Assembly (NCBI RefSeq): GCF_029589055.1
Contig: NZ_JARQZP010000007.1
Location: 1,178,001-1,242,000 of the forward strand
DNA length: 64,000 nt
DNA from: Vibrio hannami
GTDB lineage: Bacteria; Pseudomonadota; Gammaproteobacteria; Enterobacterales; Vibrionaceae
Direction of reading: 5' to 3'
Positions 1 to 9,881 of the stretch are shown piece after piece (within the stretch, counting starts at the first letter, position 1; each line of letters begins with the position of its first letter). The notes beneath the pieces are model-generated. The model was given only the letters and a program-made list of their open reading frames with translations, ran no database searches and was not told where the DNA came from. The position numbers and the translations under genes are program-made.

Positions 1-39
1 ACGCTTGGGGATTTCATTCTAACGGAGAATATTAATAAC

Positions 40-1440
40 ATGACTTACGCGCCTGTAACTGACGTACTGAGCGGTAAATTGGCTGTAGACAGTGAAATCA
101 CTGTTCGTGGCTGGATTCGTTCGCGTCGTGATTCCAAAGCTGGAATCTCTTTCCTTGCCATCTATGACGGCTCTTGTTTCGACCCGATTCAGGCCGTGGT
201 CCCTAATGAACTGAATAATTACGAAGAAGAAGTACTTAAGCTGACTACAGGTTGCTCTGTTGAAGTAACAGGTAAGATCGTAGAGTCTCCGGCTAAAGGT
301 CAGGACTTCGAACTAGCAGCAACCGCCGTTAAAGTGGTTGGCTGGGTTGAAGATGCTGATACTTACCCAATGGCAAAAACACGTCACTCTATTGAGTACC
401 TTCGTGAAGTTGCGCACCTTCGTCCACGCACTAACGTAATTGGTGCAGTTGCACGTGTTCGTAACTGTCTTTCTCAGGCTATCCACCGCTTCTATCATGA
501 GCAGGGATACTTCTGGGTATCGGCTCCGCTGATCACTGCATCAGATGCAGAAGGTGCAGGTGAAATGTTCCGCGTATCAACACTGGACATGGAAAACCTA
601 CCACGCACTGATAAAGGCGATGTGGATTACAACGAAGACTTCTTCGGTAAAGAAACATTCCTTACTGTATCTGGTCAGCTTAACGCTGAAGCATACGCGT
701 GTGCAATGAGCAAAGTATACACTTTCGGCCCAACTTTCCGTGCTGAAAACTCAAACACTAGTCGCCATCTAGCAGAATTCTGGATGGTTGAGCCTGAAGT
801 TGCGTTCGCAGATCTCGATGATGTTGCTAAGCTTTCTGAAGATATGCTTAAGTATGTGTTTAAAGCGGTTCTTGAAGAGCGTCGTGACGATCTTGAGTTC
901 TTTGCTCAGCGCATCAACAAAGAAGCGATCACTCGTCTTGAGAAGTTTGTAGATTCAGATTTTGCTCAGGTTGACTACACTGATGCAATCCAGATTCTTC
1001 TGGATTCTGGTCGTGAGTTCGAGTTCCCTGTTGAATGGGGTATCGACATGTCTTCTGAGCACGAACGTTACCTGGCTGAAGAACACTTCAAAGCACCAGT
1101 AATCGTTAAGAACTACCCTAAAGACATCAAGGCGTTCTACATGCGTCTGAACGATGACAACAAAACCGTTGCTGCAATGGATGTACTGGCACCAGGTATT
1201 GGTGAAATTATCGGTGGTTCACAGCGTGAAGAGCGTCTGGATGTACTTGACGATCGTATGCGTGAAATCGGTATCGACCCAGAGCACATGAGCTGGTATC
1301 GCGACCTACGTAAGTACGGCACAGTACCTCACGCTGGTTTTGGTCTTGGCTTTGAGCGTCTTGTTTCTTACGTGACAGGTATGGCTAACGTTCGTGACGT
1401 TATCCCGTTCCCTCGTACACCACGTAGCGCGAACTTCTAA
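40..1440 (+). CDS. asnS: Asparagine--tRNA ligase
   Basis: This cytoplasmic class IIb aminoacyl-tRNA synthetase charges tRNA-Asn with asparagine. The 466-residue length equals that of the E. coli enzyme. An N-terminal OB-fold anticodon-binding domain (about residues 18-105) precedes the class II core. Motif 2 carries the FRAENSNTSRHLAEF signature near residue 235, which distinguishes AsnRS, and motif 3 GFGLGFERL lies at 433-441. The ATG follows an ACGGAG ribosome site. A strong terminator follows. In vibrios the gene is followed by an HD-GYP gene and aspC, as here. The call is very secure. Confidence 0.98.
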   Translation: MTYAPVTDVLSGKLAVDSEITVRGWIRSRRDSKAGISFLAIYDGSCFDPIQAVVPNELNNYEEEVLKLTTGCSVEVTGKIVESPAKGQDFELAATAVKVVGWVEDADTYPMAKTRHSIEYLREVAHLRPRTNVIGAVARVRNCLSQAIHRFYHEQGYFWVSAPLITASDAEGAGEMFRVSTLDMENLPRTDKGDVDYNEDFFGKETFLTVSGQLNAEAYACAMSKVYTFGPTFRAENSNTSRHLAEFWMVEPEVAFADLDDVAKLSEDMLKYVFKAVLEERRDDLEFFAQRINKEAITRLEKFVDSDFAQVDYTDAIQILLDSGREFEFPVEWGIDMSSEHERYLAEEHFKAPVIVKNYPKDIKAFYMRLNDDNKTVAAMDVLAPGIGEIIGGSQREERLDVLDDRMREIGIDPEHMSWYRDLRKYGTVPHAGFGLGFERLVSYVTGMANVRDVIPFPRTPRSANF

Positions 1441-1467
1441 GCAAGTATCCAAATTACACCATTTTGA

Positions 1468-1497
1468 AGAGCCGCTAACTGAAGCGGCTCTTTTTTT
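1468..1497 (+). terminator. Rho-independent terminator of asnS
   Basis: An eight-base stem AGAGCCGC/GCGGCTCT with a short loop is followed by a run of seven T, 28 bases after the asnS stop. Confidence 0.88.
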
Positions 1498-1641
1498 ACA
1501 CAAAGCCAGACATTTACATTTAGCTCAACCTAGCGAAAAAAGTAATTAAATATAGCTCACATGAAATTTTCCGGTAATATTTCCTTTCATATCTATCAAT
1601 AATATTGCAGCAGGATGCTCATCCGCTCTAGGCAAGCAAAC

Positions 1642-3108
1642 ATGATAAAAATGAAATACAATGCGTCACAAACCTTTCTGTTTTATCTGATCGCCGCGGT
1701 TTTATATGGCACGTATGGTGGTAGGGTTTGTCCTTTTCTGGAAACGCTTACTTATGGCGACATAATGATACAGACAGGAAGCGTCTTCACCTTACTATTT
1801 TTGATAAGACATTACGCTTCAATCAAAGGCAAGTTCTTCGGTTTCTCCAGCCTTGCAAAATTAGATAGCGCTTTGTTTTTCGCGATGAGCATTCCTTTTG
1901 CCCTCTACTACTCACTGGTTTATGAGTTTCCAGCAGATAGCAATGCTAAGGTTTTGTTTGGAATGACCATCTTTGGTTTTCTGACAGGGTTTGTTCTGGA
2001 GTTAAAATCTAAAATAGTCGCCCTTGATGAGATAGAAAACAACTCACTCACCTCTCAGGTTGTTCAGGGTACGCGCCAGTCAATGGTAAAACAGGCCATC
2101 ACCTTGGTGCTGGTGTTGCTTATTTCTCTCACTGTCACCCTAACGATGATCGCTGTAAAAGACGTTTATTGGTTAATGCATAATCCTATGTACGTGACCG
2201 ATGGTTCGGGTCAAATCAGTATCATCAAAGAGTTTATCTATATCTCCGCTGTGTTAATTGGTTACTCCATACTAATCATGACGTTATGGAGTACCTTAAT
2301 GAAGCGAATCCTTGCCGGTCATGAAACCGCTCTAGAGCAAGTGACCTCTGGCCAGATTTCAGAGCGACTGCCTGTCTATTCCAACGACGAGCTTGGTGCA
2401 GTTGCAAGCATGACCAATGACATGCTGGATTCCTTAGAGGAGAGCCAGGGCGAACTTGAAATAACTCGTGATGCCGCGATTGTAGGTTTGTCAGCATTAG
2501 CAGAGTCTCGTGATAACGAAACTGGCGCGCATATTCTTAGAACTCAGGAGTATGTAAAAGCACTTGCAGAAAACCTCTCTACCAACGAAAAACATCAGGA
2601 TCTGCTTACGGAAAACTATATTGATCTGTTGTACAAATCGGCCCCCCTGCATGATGTTGGTAAAGTAGGTATTCCCGACAGCGTTCTCCTTAAGCCTGGA
2701 AAACTAACCGACGAAGAGTTCGATACTATGAAACAGCATCCAAACATCGGTGCTGAAGCGCTATCTGTAGCGGAAAAACAACTGGGAAGTAGCTCGTTTT
2801 TAAGATTAGCCAGAGAGATAGCTTTAACCCACCATGAAAAGTGGGACGGTTCAGGCTATCCAAACAAACTTTCAGGTGATGACATCCCATTATCCGGTCG
2901 TTTAATGGCTTTAGCTGATGTTTACGATGCGTTAATCTCGAAAAGGGTATATAAACCTGCATTTAGCCACGAAAAGGCAAAAGAGATCATCTTAGAAGGT
3001 TCAGGCACCCATTTTGACCCGGCAGTTGTTCAGGCGTTTCTATCTGTCGAATCAAGCTTTATAGCGATAGCTGATAAGCATAAGGATAAAACAGAGCCTT
3101 TATTATAA
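1642..3108 (+). CDS. Membrane HD-GYP domain protein, probable c-di-GMP phosphodiesterase
   Basis: The protein is predicted to hydrolyse cyclic di-GMP. About six hydrophobic segments fill the first 230 residues, the last two (near 155 and 200) flanking a periplasmic loop. A HAMP-like linker follows, then an HD-GYP domain. The metal-binding HDVGK lies at about residue 337, and HHEKWDGSGYP ends near 405, so both catalytic signatures are intact. I prefer the ATG at 1642 (AGG nine bases upstream) over the ATG at 1615, which has no properly spaced ribosome site; the protein is then 488 residues. Its own promoter probably lies in the preceding AT-rich 140 bases. The sensed signal is unknown. Confidence 0.9.
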   Translation: MIKMKYNASQTFLFYLIAAVLYGTYGGRVCPFLETLTYGDIMIQTGSVFTLLFLIRHYASIKGKFFGFSSLAKLDSALFFAMSIPFALYYSLVYEFPADSNAKVLFGMTIFGFLTGFVLELKSKIVALDEIENNSLTSQVVQGTRQSMVKQAITLVLVLLISLTVTLTMIAVKDVYWLMHNPMYVTDGSGQISIIKEFIYISAVLIGYSILIMTLWSTLMKRILAGHETALEQVTSGQISERLPVYSNDELGAVASMTNDMLDSLEESQGELEITRDAAIVGLSALAESRDNETGAHILRTQEYVKALAENLSTNEKHQDLLTENYIDLLYKSAPLHDVGKVGIPDSVLLKPGKLTDEEFDTMKQHPNIGAEALSVAEKQLGSSSFLRLAREIALTHHEKWDGSGYPNKLSGDDIPLSGRLMALADVYDALISKRVYKPAFSHEKAKEIILEGSGTHFDPAVVQAFLSVESSFIAIADKHKDKTEPLL

Positions 3109-3163
3109 GACCCATCAACAGCGTGAATTTAAAGTTCTTAATTATTTTTACCCATTTCCACGG

Positions 3164-3194
3164 TGACTTAAGTTAGTAAATAACTGACTTAAGT
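3164..3194. promoter_or_regulatory. Paired palindromes upstream of aspC (candidate operator)
   Basis: TGACTTAAGT occurs at 3164-3173 and again at 3185-3194, exactly 21 bases apart (two helical turns). Each contains the palindrome ACTTAAGT. The pair lies about 120 bases upstream of the aspC start. The spacing suggests same-face binding by a dimeric regulator; the regulator is unknown. Confidence 0.4.
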
Positions 3195-3313
3195 CATGAT
3201 TGCCTTCCAAAACAAAATAATTTCAACTTTTGTCTTTTTTAACGGTTGTCACAAACTGCTCATGCAGGTATAAATACCAAAGTTACCGTTACTAACACAT
3301 GGATGAATGTATT

Positions 3314-4504
3314 ATGTTTGAAAAAGTCGCTGCTGCTCCGGCAGATCCTATCATGGGCCTTACTGAGGCATTTAAAAAAGACCCTCGCGCTGAAAAAATC
3401 AACCTTGGCGCTGGCATCTATAAAGATGAGCAAGGAACTACTCCTGTTCTGGCTACTGTTAAAAAAGCAGAAGCAGCACTTTTAGAAACAGAAAAAACCA
3501 AATCTTACCTGACCATCGAAGGTACAGCAGAATACGGTCTTGCTGTACAGAAACTACTGTTTGGCGAAGATGCAGAAATCGTAGCATCAAAGCGTGCTAA
3601 AACTGCACAAGCTCCTGGCGGTACTGGTGCACTTCGTGTAGCAGGCGAATTTATTAAACGCCAGCTGGGCGCTCCAAGACTTTGGATGAGTAACCCTACC
3701 TGGGCTAACCACAATGGTGTTTTCACTGCTGCTGGTCTAGAGACGCTACAGTACACCTACTACAACGCAGAGACTAAAGAAAAAGATTTCGATGCAATGG
3801 TTGCTGACCTGCAAAATGCGCAGCCAGGTGACGTAATTCTTCTTCATGGATGCTGCCACAACCCAACAGGTATCGACCCTACTCCAGAAGAGTGGGAAAT
3901 CCTGGCTAAGCTGTGTGCTGAGAAATCACTGCTTCCTCTGTTCGATTTCGCCTACCAGGGTTTTGCAACAGGTGTTGAAGAAGACGCAAAAGGCCTACGC
4001 ATCTTTGCTGAATACAACAAAGAGATGTTGATCGCTAGCTCGTTCTCTAAAAACTTTGGCCTGTACAACGAGCGTGTAGGTGCGTTCACTCTGGTCGCAG
4101 AAGACCAGGATACAGCTATAACTGCATTCTCTCAGGTAAAAGCAATCATCCGATCTATCTACTCTAACCCACCAGCACACGGTAGTGCGGTTGTTACGCA
4201 CATTCTGAACAACCCAGAACTGCGTGCAGAGTGGGAAGCAGAAGTAGCTGAGATGCGTGTTCGTATCAAAGAGATGCGCGAATTGTTCGTATCAACACTG
4301 AAAGCAGAGGGTGTTGAAGCTGACTTTAGCTTTATCGAGCGCCAGAATGGCATGTTCTCATTCTCTGGCCTGACAAAAGATCAGGTAGAGAAACTTAAGA
4401 GCGAGTTTGGTATCTATATCGTTGGTTCTGGCCGTATCAGTGTTGCAGGTATGACCAAAGCGAACATGGGCCCTCTATGTAAAGGTATTGCAGCGGTTCT
4501 GTAA
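3314..4504 (+). CDS. aspC: Aromatic/aspartate aminotransferase (AspC/TyrB family)
   Basis: This PLP-dependent class I aminotransferase interconverts aspartate and 2-oxoglutarate with oxaloacetate and glutamate. From the ATG at 3314 (MFEKVAAAPADPI, the usual family start) the protein is 396 residues, the length of E. coli AspC. The PLP lysine in SSFSKNFGLYNERVG falls at residue 246, as in E. coli AspC. The substrate-binding region NPTWANH and the HGCCHNPTG motif are present. An upstream in-frame ATG at 3299 would add five atypical residues. The gene is monocistronic, with a terminator 25 bases downstream. Overlap with TyrB activity is possible. Confidence 0.95.
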   Translation: MFEKVAAAPADPIMGLTEAFKKDPRAEKINLGAGIYKDEQGTTPVLATVKKAEAALLETEKTKSYLTIEGTAEYGLAVQKLLFGEDAEIVASKRAKTAQAPGGTGALRVAGEFIKRQLGAPRLWMSNPTWANHNGVFTAAGLETLQYTYYNAETKEKDFDAMVADLQNAQPGDVILLHGCCHNPTGIDPTPEEWEILAKLCAEKSLLPLFDFAYQGFATGVEEDAKGLRIFAEYNKEMLIASSFSKNFGLYNERVGAFTLVAEDQDTAITAFSQVKAIIRSIYSNPPAHGSAVVTHILNNPELRAEWEAEVAEMRVRIKEMRELFVSTLKAEGVEADFSFIERQNGMFSFSGLTKDQVEKLKSEFGIYIVGSGRISVAGMTKANMGPLCKGIAAVL

Positions 4505-4528
4505 GCGTTCGAGAAACCTAAGACTGTC

Positions 4529-4555
4529 AAGCCAGCTCCTGTGAGCTGGCTTTTT
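4529..4555 (+). terminator. Rho-independent terminator of aspC
   Basis: A ten-base stem AAGCCAGCTC/GAGCTGGCTT with a CTGT loop is followed by T residues. Confidence 0.88.
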
Positions 4556-4648
4556 ACATTTAGCTTCCTAACAAAAAATTCAGTTACTTAGGTAAATCTC
4601 TACAGATCATGTACCATTACCCCTACGCTTTAACATACGGTAAGAACT

Positions 4649-6532
4649 ATGGACGCGGAACTCACCGAGATTCAAACTTTCATAACGCAATTTGCACCTT
4701 TTACAGATCTTCCTGAAGAAACCTTGGAAGAGATCACTCGAAACATAGAAATATCCTACTATCGGGCAGACACGCCAATCATCCATTTTGGCGATCACAT
4801 CCACGACCTTTATATGGTCAGAAGTGGCGTTGTAGAAATTTATCGACGAAGTGGTGAGTTATATAACCGGCTTGATGAAGGTGACATATTCGGGCAAATG
4901 GGTTTGATGACCAATAACAAAGTCCGCTTCCCTGCAAAAGCAACCGAAGACACCCTACTCTACTGTATTCCAGAAACCATCTTTCATGATTTATACGACA
5001 ACTTCGATAATTTTGCGGATTTTGTAGAGGTAGAAAACACCGCTCGACTAAGACAAGCGGTATCCATGAATAACGATGCCAATGACCTCACTACGTCTAA
5101 AGTAACCACCCTGATCACCAGGCCGCCATGCCATATCCCAAAAAACGAGTCTATCCAAAACGCCGCAAAAATGATGGCTGAAGAGGCAGTATCCTCTCTT
5201 CTTATTTACGATCCAGAGATCGAGCCAGAAGACGACGACAGTCAGTTAGTGGGCATTGTTACCGACCGCGATCTCTGCACTCGAGTCCTTGCAGAAGGTC
5301 TGGATCCACAAGAACATGTTTCCGAAGTGATGACTGTTGAAGTTATTCCTTTAGATCACAACGCCTACGTATACGAGGCAATGCTAACCATGTTGCGCTA
5401 TAACGTACATCACCTACCAATCATGAAAAACAAGGTCCCTATCGGGGTACTTGAATCTGCTGATATCGTACGATATGAATCGCAAAACTCGTTATTGCTT
5501 GTGAATACGATATTCCTGCAGACCTCTATCGAAGAGTTAAAAGCCGTGTCAGAACAAGTTCAGAATAGCTTTGTTCGGCTTATCAACGAAGATGCTAACT
5601 CGCATATGGTCGGTAGTGCTATGTCGGTAATTGGAAGAAGTTTTAAACAACGAATTATTGAGTTGGCAGAGGAAGAGCTTGGAGCGCCACCTGTCCCATA
5701 TTGTTTCCTGGCGCTTGGCTCTATGGCTCGTGACGAACAGCTATTGGTTACCGATCAAGATAACGCCATTATTCTTGACGACAGCTTTGATAAAGAGAAA
5801 CACGATCAATACTTTGCAAAATTGTCTAAGTTTGTCTGCGATGGATTAAATGAATGCGGGTACAACTATTGTACAGGCGACATTATGGCGACAAACCCGA
5901 TCTGGCGTATGACACGTAGAGAGTGGGAAGCCTGTTTCTCTGACTGGATTGATGACCCTAATCCAAAAGCTTTGCTGAATAGCTCGATCTTTTTCGACCT
6001 GGACGGTGTTTATGGCCGTTTAAAATGGGCCGAGCAACTTAATAGTTTTATCGTTCGCCGTGCCCGAAAAAATAACCGCTTCCTTGCGTGCCTGGCACGT
6101 AATGCACTAAATAGAACGCCACCGCTTGGATTCTTTAAGAGCTTTGTAATGGAGAAGGATGGTCAGCATAAGAACTCCATCAACCTGAAAAGGCGCGGAA
6201 CCGCACCACTAGCAGATCTAATTCGAGTGCACGCGTTAGCTGTTGGCTCACGCTCCCAAAATTCATTCGAACGTCTGGATGATATTGAAGAAGCTGGCAT
6301 TCTTCCAAAAGGTCGCGCTCAGGATTTGCGAGACGCGATGGAATTTATCTCCATGGTACGAATCCGTCATCAGGGAATAGATGTAGAAAACGGTATAGAG
6401 CCAGACAACAATATAGAACCGGACAATATCTCTGATTTTGAAAGACGCAACCTAAAAGATGCCTTTCAGATACTAAGTAACGCGCAGAACTTTCTGAAAT
6501 TCCGTTATCAGGCAAGCAATAAGTTTAGTTAA
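4649..6532 (+). CDS. cNMP-binding / CBS pair / DUF294 nucleotidyltransferase-like protein
   Basis: This is a putative cytoplasmic signalling protein of 627 residues. Domain order is an N-terminal cyclic-nucleotide-binding fold (about 15-130), two CBS domains (about 155-285) ending in HHLPIMKNKVPIGVLES, a DUF294 GlnD-like nucleotidyltransferase domain (about 325-460) and the DUF294 C-terminal domain. The nucleotidyltransferase signature GSMARDEQLLVTDQD begins at residue 357, with both aspartates (369, 371) kept. Two bases separate it from the exonuclease gene downstream, so they form one operon. In V. cholerae, as I recall, this pair lies beside an acetate-type sodium:solute symporter; no transporter is present here. 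The enzymatic target is unknown. Confidence 0.9.
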   Translation: MDAELTEIQTFITQFAPFTDLPEETLEEITRNIEISYYRADTPIIHFGDHIHDLYMVRSGVVEIYRRSGELYNRLDEGDIFGQMGLMTNNKVRFPAKATEDTLLYCIPETIFHDLYDNFDNFADFVEVENTARLRQAVSMNNDANDLTTSKVTTLITRPPCHIPKNESIQNAAKMMAEEAVSSLLIYDPEIEPEDDDSQLVGIVTDRDLCTRVLAEGLDPQEHVSEVMTVEVIPLDHNAYVYEAMLTMLRYNVHHLPIMKNKVPIGVLESADIVRYESQNSLLLVNTIFLQTSIEELKAVSEQVQNSFVRLINEDANSHMVGSAMSVIGRSFKQRIIELAEEELGAPPVPYCFLALGSMARDEQLLVTDQDNAIILDDSFDKEKHDQYFAKLSKFVCDGLNECGYNYCTGDIMATNPIWRMTRREWEACFSDWIDDPNPKALLNSSIFFDLDGVYGRLKWAEQLNSFIVRRARKNNRFLACLARNALNRTPPLGFFKSFVMEKDGQHKNSINLKRRGTAPLADLIRVHALAVGSRSQNSFERLDDIEEAGILPKGRAQDLRDAMEFISMVRIRHQGIDVENGIEPDNNIEPDNISDFERRNLKDAFQILSNAQNFLKFRYQASNKFS

Positions 6533-6534
6533 TC

Positions 6535-7254
6535 ATGATAAAGCTATTCAACAAAAAATCGGCTATCAGCTGGCCGAACTATTTCAGCAAAGCGTTAGAG
6601 CAAGCCAGTGACGATCGCCTAATCCGTTTTTATCAGCAAGGTGTAATATCACCTGAAACACCACTTTCCGAAGTGGAGTTTGTTGCTTTGGATTTCGAAA
6701 CTACAGGCCTTGATCCGCAAAAAGAAGATATCGTGAGTATTGGACTTGTCCCCTTTACTCTTAGCAGAATCTTTCTTCGACAAAAGAAACACTGGATCGT
6801 TAATCCAAACCGACCTCTGGAAGAAAACTCTGTCGTGATACACGGTATTACACACAGCGATATTGTAGACGCACCTGACCTTACGCGAGTACTGGAAGAA
6901 GTGCTTGAAGCACTAGCAGGAAAGATAGTTGTTGTTCATTACAAGAAAATTGAACGATATTTTCTGGATAAGGCTCTTAAAGACCGTATCGGCGAAGGCA
7001 TTTTATTTCCTTTGGTCGATACACTAGAGATTGAAACCGCCATTCAGCACAAACAGGTAAAAGGCATCATCAATCAATTAAAAGGCAAAAAGCCCGAATC
7101 TGTTCGTCTTGGTAGTAGCAGAAAACGTTATGGTTTGCCAGCCTACCCTCCTCACCACGCGTTAACCGATGCAATCGCTACCGCAGAACTGCTTCAGGCA
7201 CAAGTTGCACACCACTACTCGCCAGATATACCAATCAAAGAACTGTGGGGTTAG
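6535..7254 (+). CDS. DEDDh 3'-5' exonuclease (DnaQ/PolC-epsilon family)
   Basis: The 239-residue protein is a DnaQ-like exonuclease but not the replicative epsilon subunit. The DxE motif lies in ALDFETTGLD (Asp53, Glu55) and the C-terminal HxxxxD in HALTDAIATAELL (His208, Asp212), completing a DEDDh site. A leading 40-residue extension contains RFYQQGVISPETPLSEV. It starts two bases after the DUF294 gene, so the two are probably translated together. Substrate (DNA, RNA or a small nucleotide) cannot be told from the sequence. Confidence 0.9.
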   Translation: MIKLFNKKSAISWPNYFSKALEQASDDRLIRFYQQGVISPETPLSEVEFVALDFETTGLDPQKEDIVSIGLVPFTLSRIFLRQKKHWIVNPNRPLEENSVVIHGITHSDIVDAPDLTRVLEEVLEALAGKIVVVHYKKIERYFLDKALKDRIGEGILFPLVDTLEIETAIQHKQVKGIINQLKGKKPESVRLGSSRKRYGLPAYPPHHALTDAIATAELLQAQVAHHYSPDIPIKELWG

Positions 7255-7374
7255 GTGAACTCTTTTATCGATTAAGCTGATAGAAAAATTTCATGATCTA
7301 ATTTCATTACTTTCCGTATAAATGTATTACTATTTTAGAGCAGTCGTTCAAAATTGGATATTTAAGGAAGAATT

Positions 7375-8118
7375 ATGAAAAAGAAGCTCATGGGATTAGC
7401 ACTAGCAACGATGTTCACTAGTGCTACCTCTATTGCCGGCGAAAACATCACTTATCAAGTCAACGGAGAAGCTTACGAGGGGTACTGGTCAAAAGCAAAG
7501 GATAATGCTCCGTTAGTCCTCCTTGTTCATGATTGGGATGGGTTAACTGAATACGAAGAAAAGCGCGCCAAGATGCTCAATGACTTGGGTTATAACGTGT
7601 TTGCAGTAGACCTTTTTGGTAAAGGTATAAGACCAACCAAGAATGAAGATAAGCGTCAGCATACTGGCGAGCTGTATAAAGATCGACAGAAGCTTCAGGC
7701 GTTAATGAATGGTGGATTAGCACAAGCAGGGAAACTTGGTGGTGATTTAGATAACACCGTAGTGATGGGATACTGTTTTGGCGGAGCGGCAGTACTTGAG
7801 TCTGCTCGTGCAGGTATGGATGCTCAAGGCTTTGTATCATTTCATGGTGGTCTTAAGACTCCTGAAGGGCAAAGTCATGCAAATACCAAAGCACCAGTAC
7901 TTATTCTTCATGGCACAGCAGATACCGCGATATCGATGGCTGACTTCGCACAACTTGCTGTAGAGTTGGAAGAAAACAAAGTGCCTCATGAAATGATCAC
8001 ATACAGCGGTGCTCCACACGCATTTACCGTGTTTGGTTCACCAAGATATAGAGAAGATGCGGATAAAAAATCCTGGGCTGCGTTTACCGAGTTTCTAGAG
8101 GTTAAAACGCAAATGTGA
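7375..8118 (+). CDS. Secreted dienelactone hydrolase family protein
   Basis: This is an alpha/beta hydrolase of 247 residues with a cleavable signal peptide (MKKKLMGLALATMFTSATSI then AG). The nucleophile elbow GYCFGG places Cys134 as nucleophile, typical of dienelactone hydrolases. An Asp in HGTADTAIS and a His in GAPHAFTVFG complete the Cys-Asp-His triad. The ATG follows AAGGAAGAATT. It stands alone, with a terminator downstream shared with the convergent transporter gene. The natural substrate is unknown; periplasmic location makes a classical chlorocatechol pathway role unlikely. Confidence 0.9.
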   Translation: MKKKLMGLALATMFTSATSIAGENITYQVNGEAYEGYWSKAKDNAPLVLLVHDWDGLTEYEEKRAKMLNDLGYNVFAVDLFGKGIRPTKNEDKRQHTGELYKDRQKLQALMNGGLAQAGKLGGDLDNTVVMGYCFGGAAVLESARAGMDAQGFVSFHGGLKTPEGQSHANTKAPVLILHGTADTAISMADFAQLAVELEENKVPHEMITYSGAPHAFTVFGSPRYREDADKKSWAAFTEFLEVKTQM

Positions 8119-8130
8119 CCGAGTGAAAGT

Positions 8131-8163
8131 AAAAAGCAGCTTAAAGAACTAAGCTGCTTTTTT
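8131..8163. terminator. Bidirectional terminator between hydrolase and BCCT genes
   Basis: AAGCAGCTTA pairs with TAAGCTGCTT, with A residues on the left and T residues on the right, so it can stop both convergent genes. Confidence 0.85.
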
Positions 8164-8188
8164 GACTTATCTGTGCGAAACGTTGTCG

Positions 8189-9771
8189 TTATCGATATTC
8201 GCTTCTTGGTTCAGTACTAAGCCCCATCGTCAAGCTTATACACATGAGTATAAGCACCACAGTAAACGGCAATGCGGTTGCTATAACACCTGCCTGAAGT
8301 GCCTGCAGGGCTTCGGCACCACCGATATATAGAAGAACCGCTGCGATAGCACCTTCGATTACCGCCCAGAACACACGTTGCGGGACCGGATTATCCACTT
8401 TACCACCAGCGGTAATGCTGTCGATGACAAGTGAACCAGAATCGGAAGACGTAACGAAGAACACCATAATAAGTACCATCGACAAAATAGAAATCACGGT
8501 ACTCATCGGAAGCGAATCATACAGATGGAACAGCGCCAGGCTTACATCACTCAAACCATGTGCTCCTAACTCACCAATCTTGTTGAACACCTGATCGATT
8601 GCGACACCACCAAATGTACCCATCCATACTAGCGTTACCAATGTAGGAACAATGATTACCGCGATAATAAACTCCCGGATAGTACGCCCTTTAGAAACGC
8701 GTGCGATAAACATTCCCACAAATGGTGACCATGAAATCCACCATGCCCAGTAGAATACCGTCCATCCATGCATCCAAAGCTCATCTTCACGACCGTATGG
8801 ATTGCTAAGCGGAATAAAGTTTTCGATATAGCCCATCGCGGTAAGCATCATATACTGAGGGCTGGTATCGATAGTTACAAAGATAACAAACAAGAGTAGT
8901 GCAGCAGCAACGATGATGTTGATGTTACTGATAAGCTTAACGCCACCCTCAAGCCCCCGATACACGGAGAATGTAGCTAAAGCGGTTACAAAAACGATGA
9001 TGATCATTTGTGTCATCAGGCCGCCATCGGTACCGAACACATAATTAATGCCCGATGTGATTTGCTGTGCACCTAACCCGAGTGAAGGCGCTAAGCCAAA
9101 AATTGTAGCCAGCACAGCCAGAATATCGATCACATGTCCAAACCACCCCCATGCCCTATCACCAAGAATTGGATAGAAAATTGAACGGATAGAAAGCGGT
9201 AGGCCCTTGTTATAAGCAAAAAACGCTAATGATAGCGCGACAACGGCATACATTGCCCATGCATTAAAACCCCAGTGGTATAGCGTTGCGCCCAATGCTA
9301 CTTTGATCGCTTCTTCTGAATAAGCTTCTACTCCCAGTGGTGTTTCATACCATCCGGTAAAGTATGCCATTGGTTCCGCAACCCCCAAAACAGAAGGCCG
9401 ATACCCATACCGGCAGCAAATAGCATCGCCATCCAGGAAAGGTTAGAGAAATCAGGCTTTGCCTCTGCCCCACCAATGCGGATTTTGCCGAAAGGTGACA
9501 CAACTAGCGCAATACAGAAGAATAAGAAGAGGTTGCCAGACCACATAAACAGATCATCAAACTGATTGATGATGCTCCATTTAATACTGTCTAACGCTGA
9601 TTTGGCCGTGTTTGCGTCCATAACGACTAACACCGCAATAAGAAGAACCATGATACCGGCACTTAAGCCAAATACTGGGTTGTGGACATCGAAGCCCCAC
9701 TTTTGCACATTATCTTGTCCAACCGTGTAGTCGGTACTATCGATACTGTACTTATCGATCCCTTTAGTCAA
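8189..9771 (-). pseudogene. BCCT family betaine/carnitine/choline transporter, one-base frameshift
   Basis: This is a sodium- or proton-coupled compatible-solute importer of the inner membrane. The frame is broken at the run of five C at 9383-9387 (five G in the gene). One more G would restore FWGVAEP, the family's usual sequence, and give a 527-residue protein of normal length. The BCCT signature GWTVFYWAWWISWSPF is intact in the downstream part. The likely start is a TTG at 9771 (MTKGIDKYSID) with AAGGTG eight bases upstream. Everything outside the lesion looks functional, so a sequencing error is the likeliest cause; a true deletion cannot be excluded. Substrate is inferred, not shown. Confidence 0.85.
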
Positions 9772-9881
9772 AATACACACCTTGTGTTGGTTCCAGCGAT
9801 ACAAAAAAGAGAACTTTCGTTCTCTTTGCTGGATTTAAATTTACAGAACAGTGACCATGTTAACACTTTTAAGCCGTATTA

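Noticed and set aside
9383..9387. Phase-variable poly-G tract in the BCCT gene
   Set aside because: Five or six G is too short for typical slippage-based switching, and many similar indels in the window favour sequence error.
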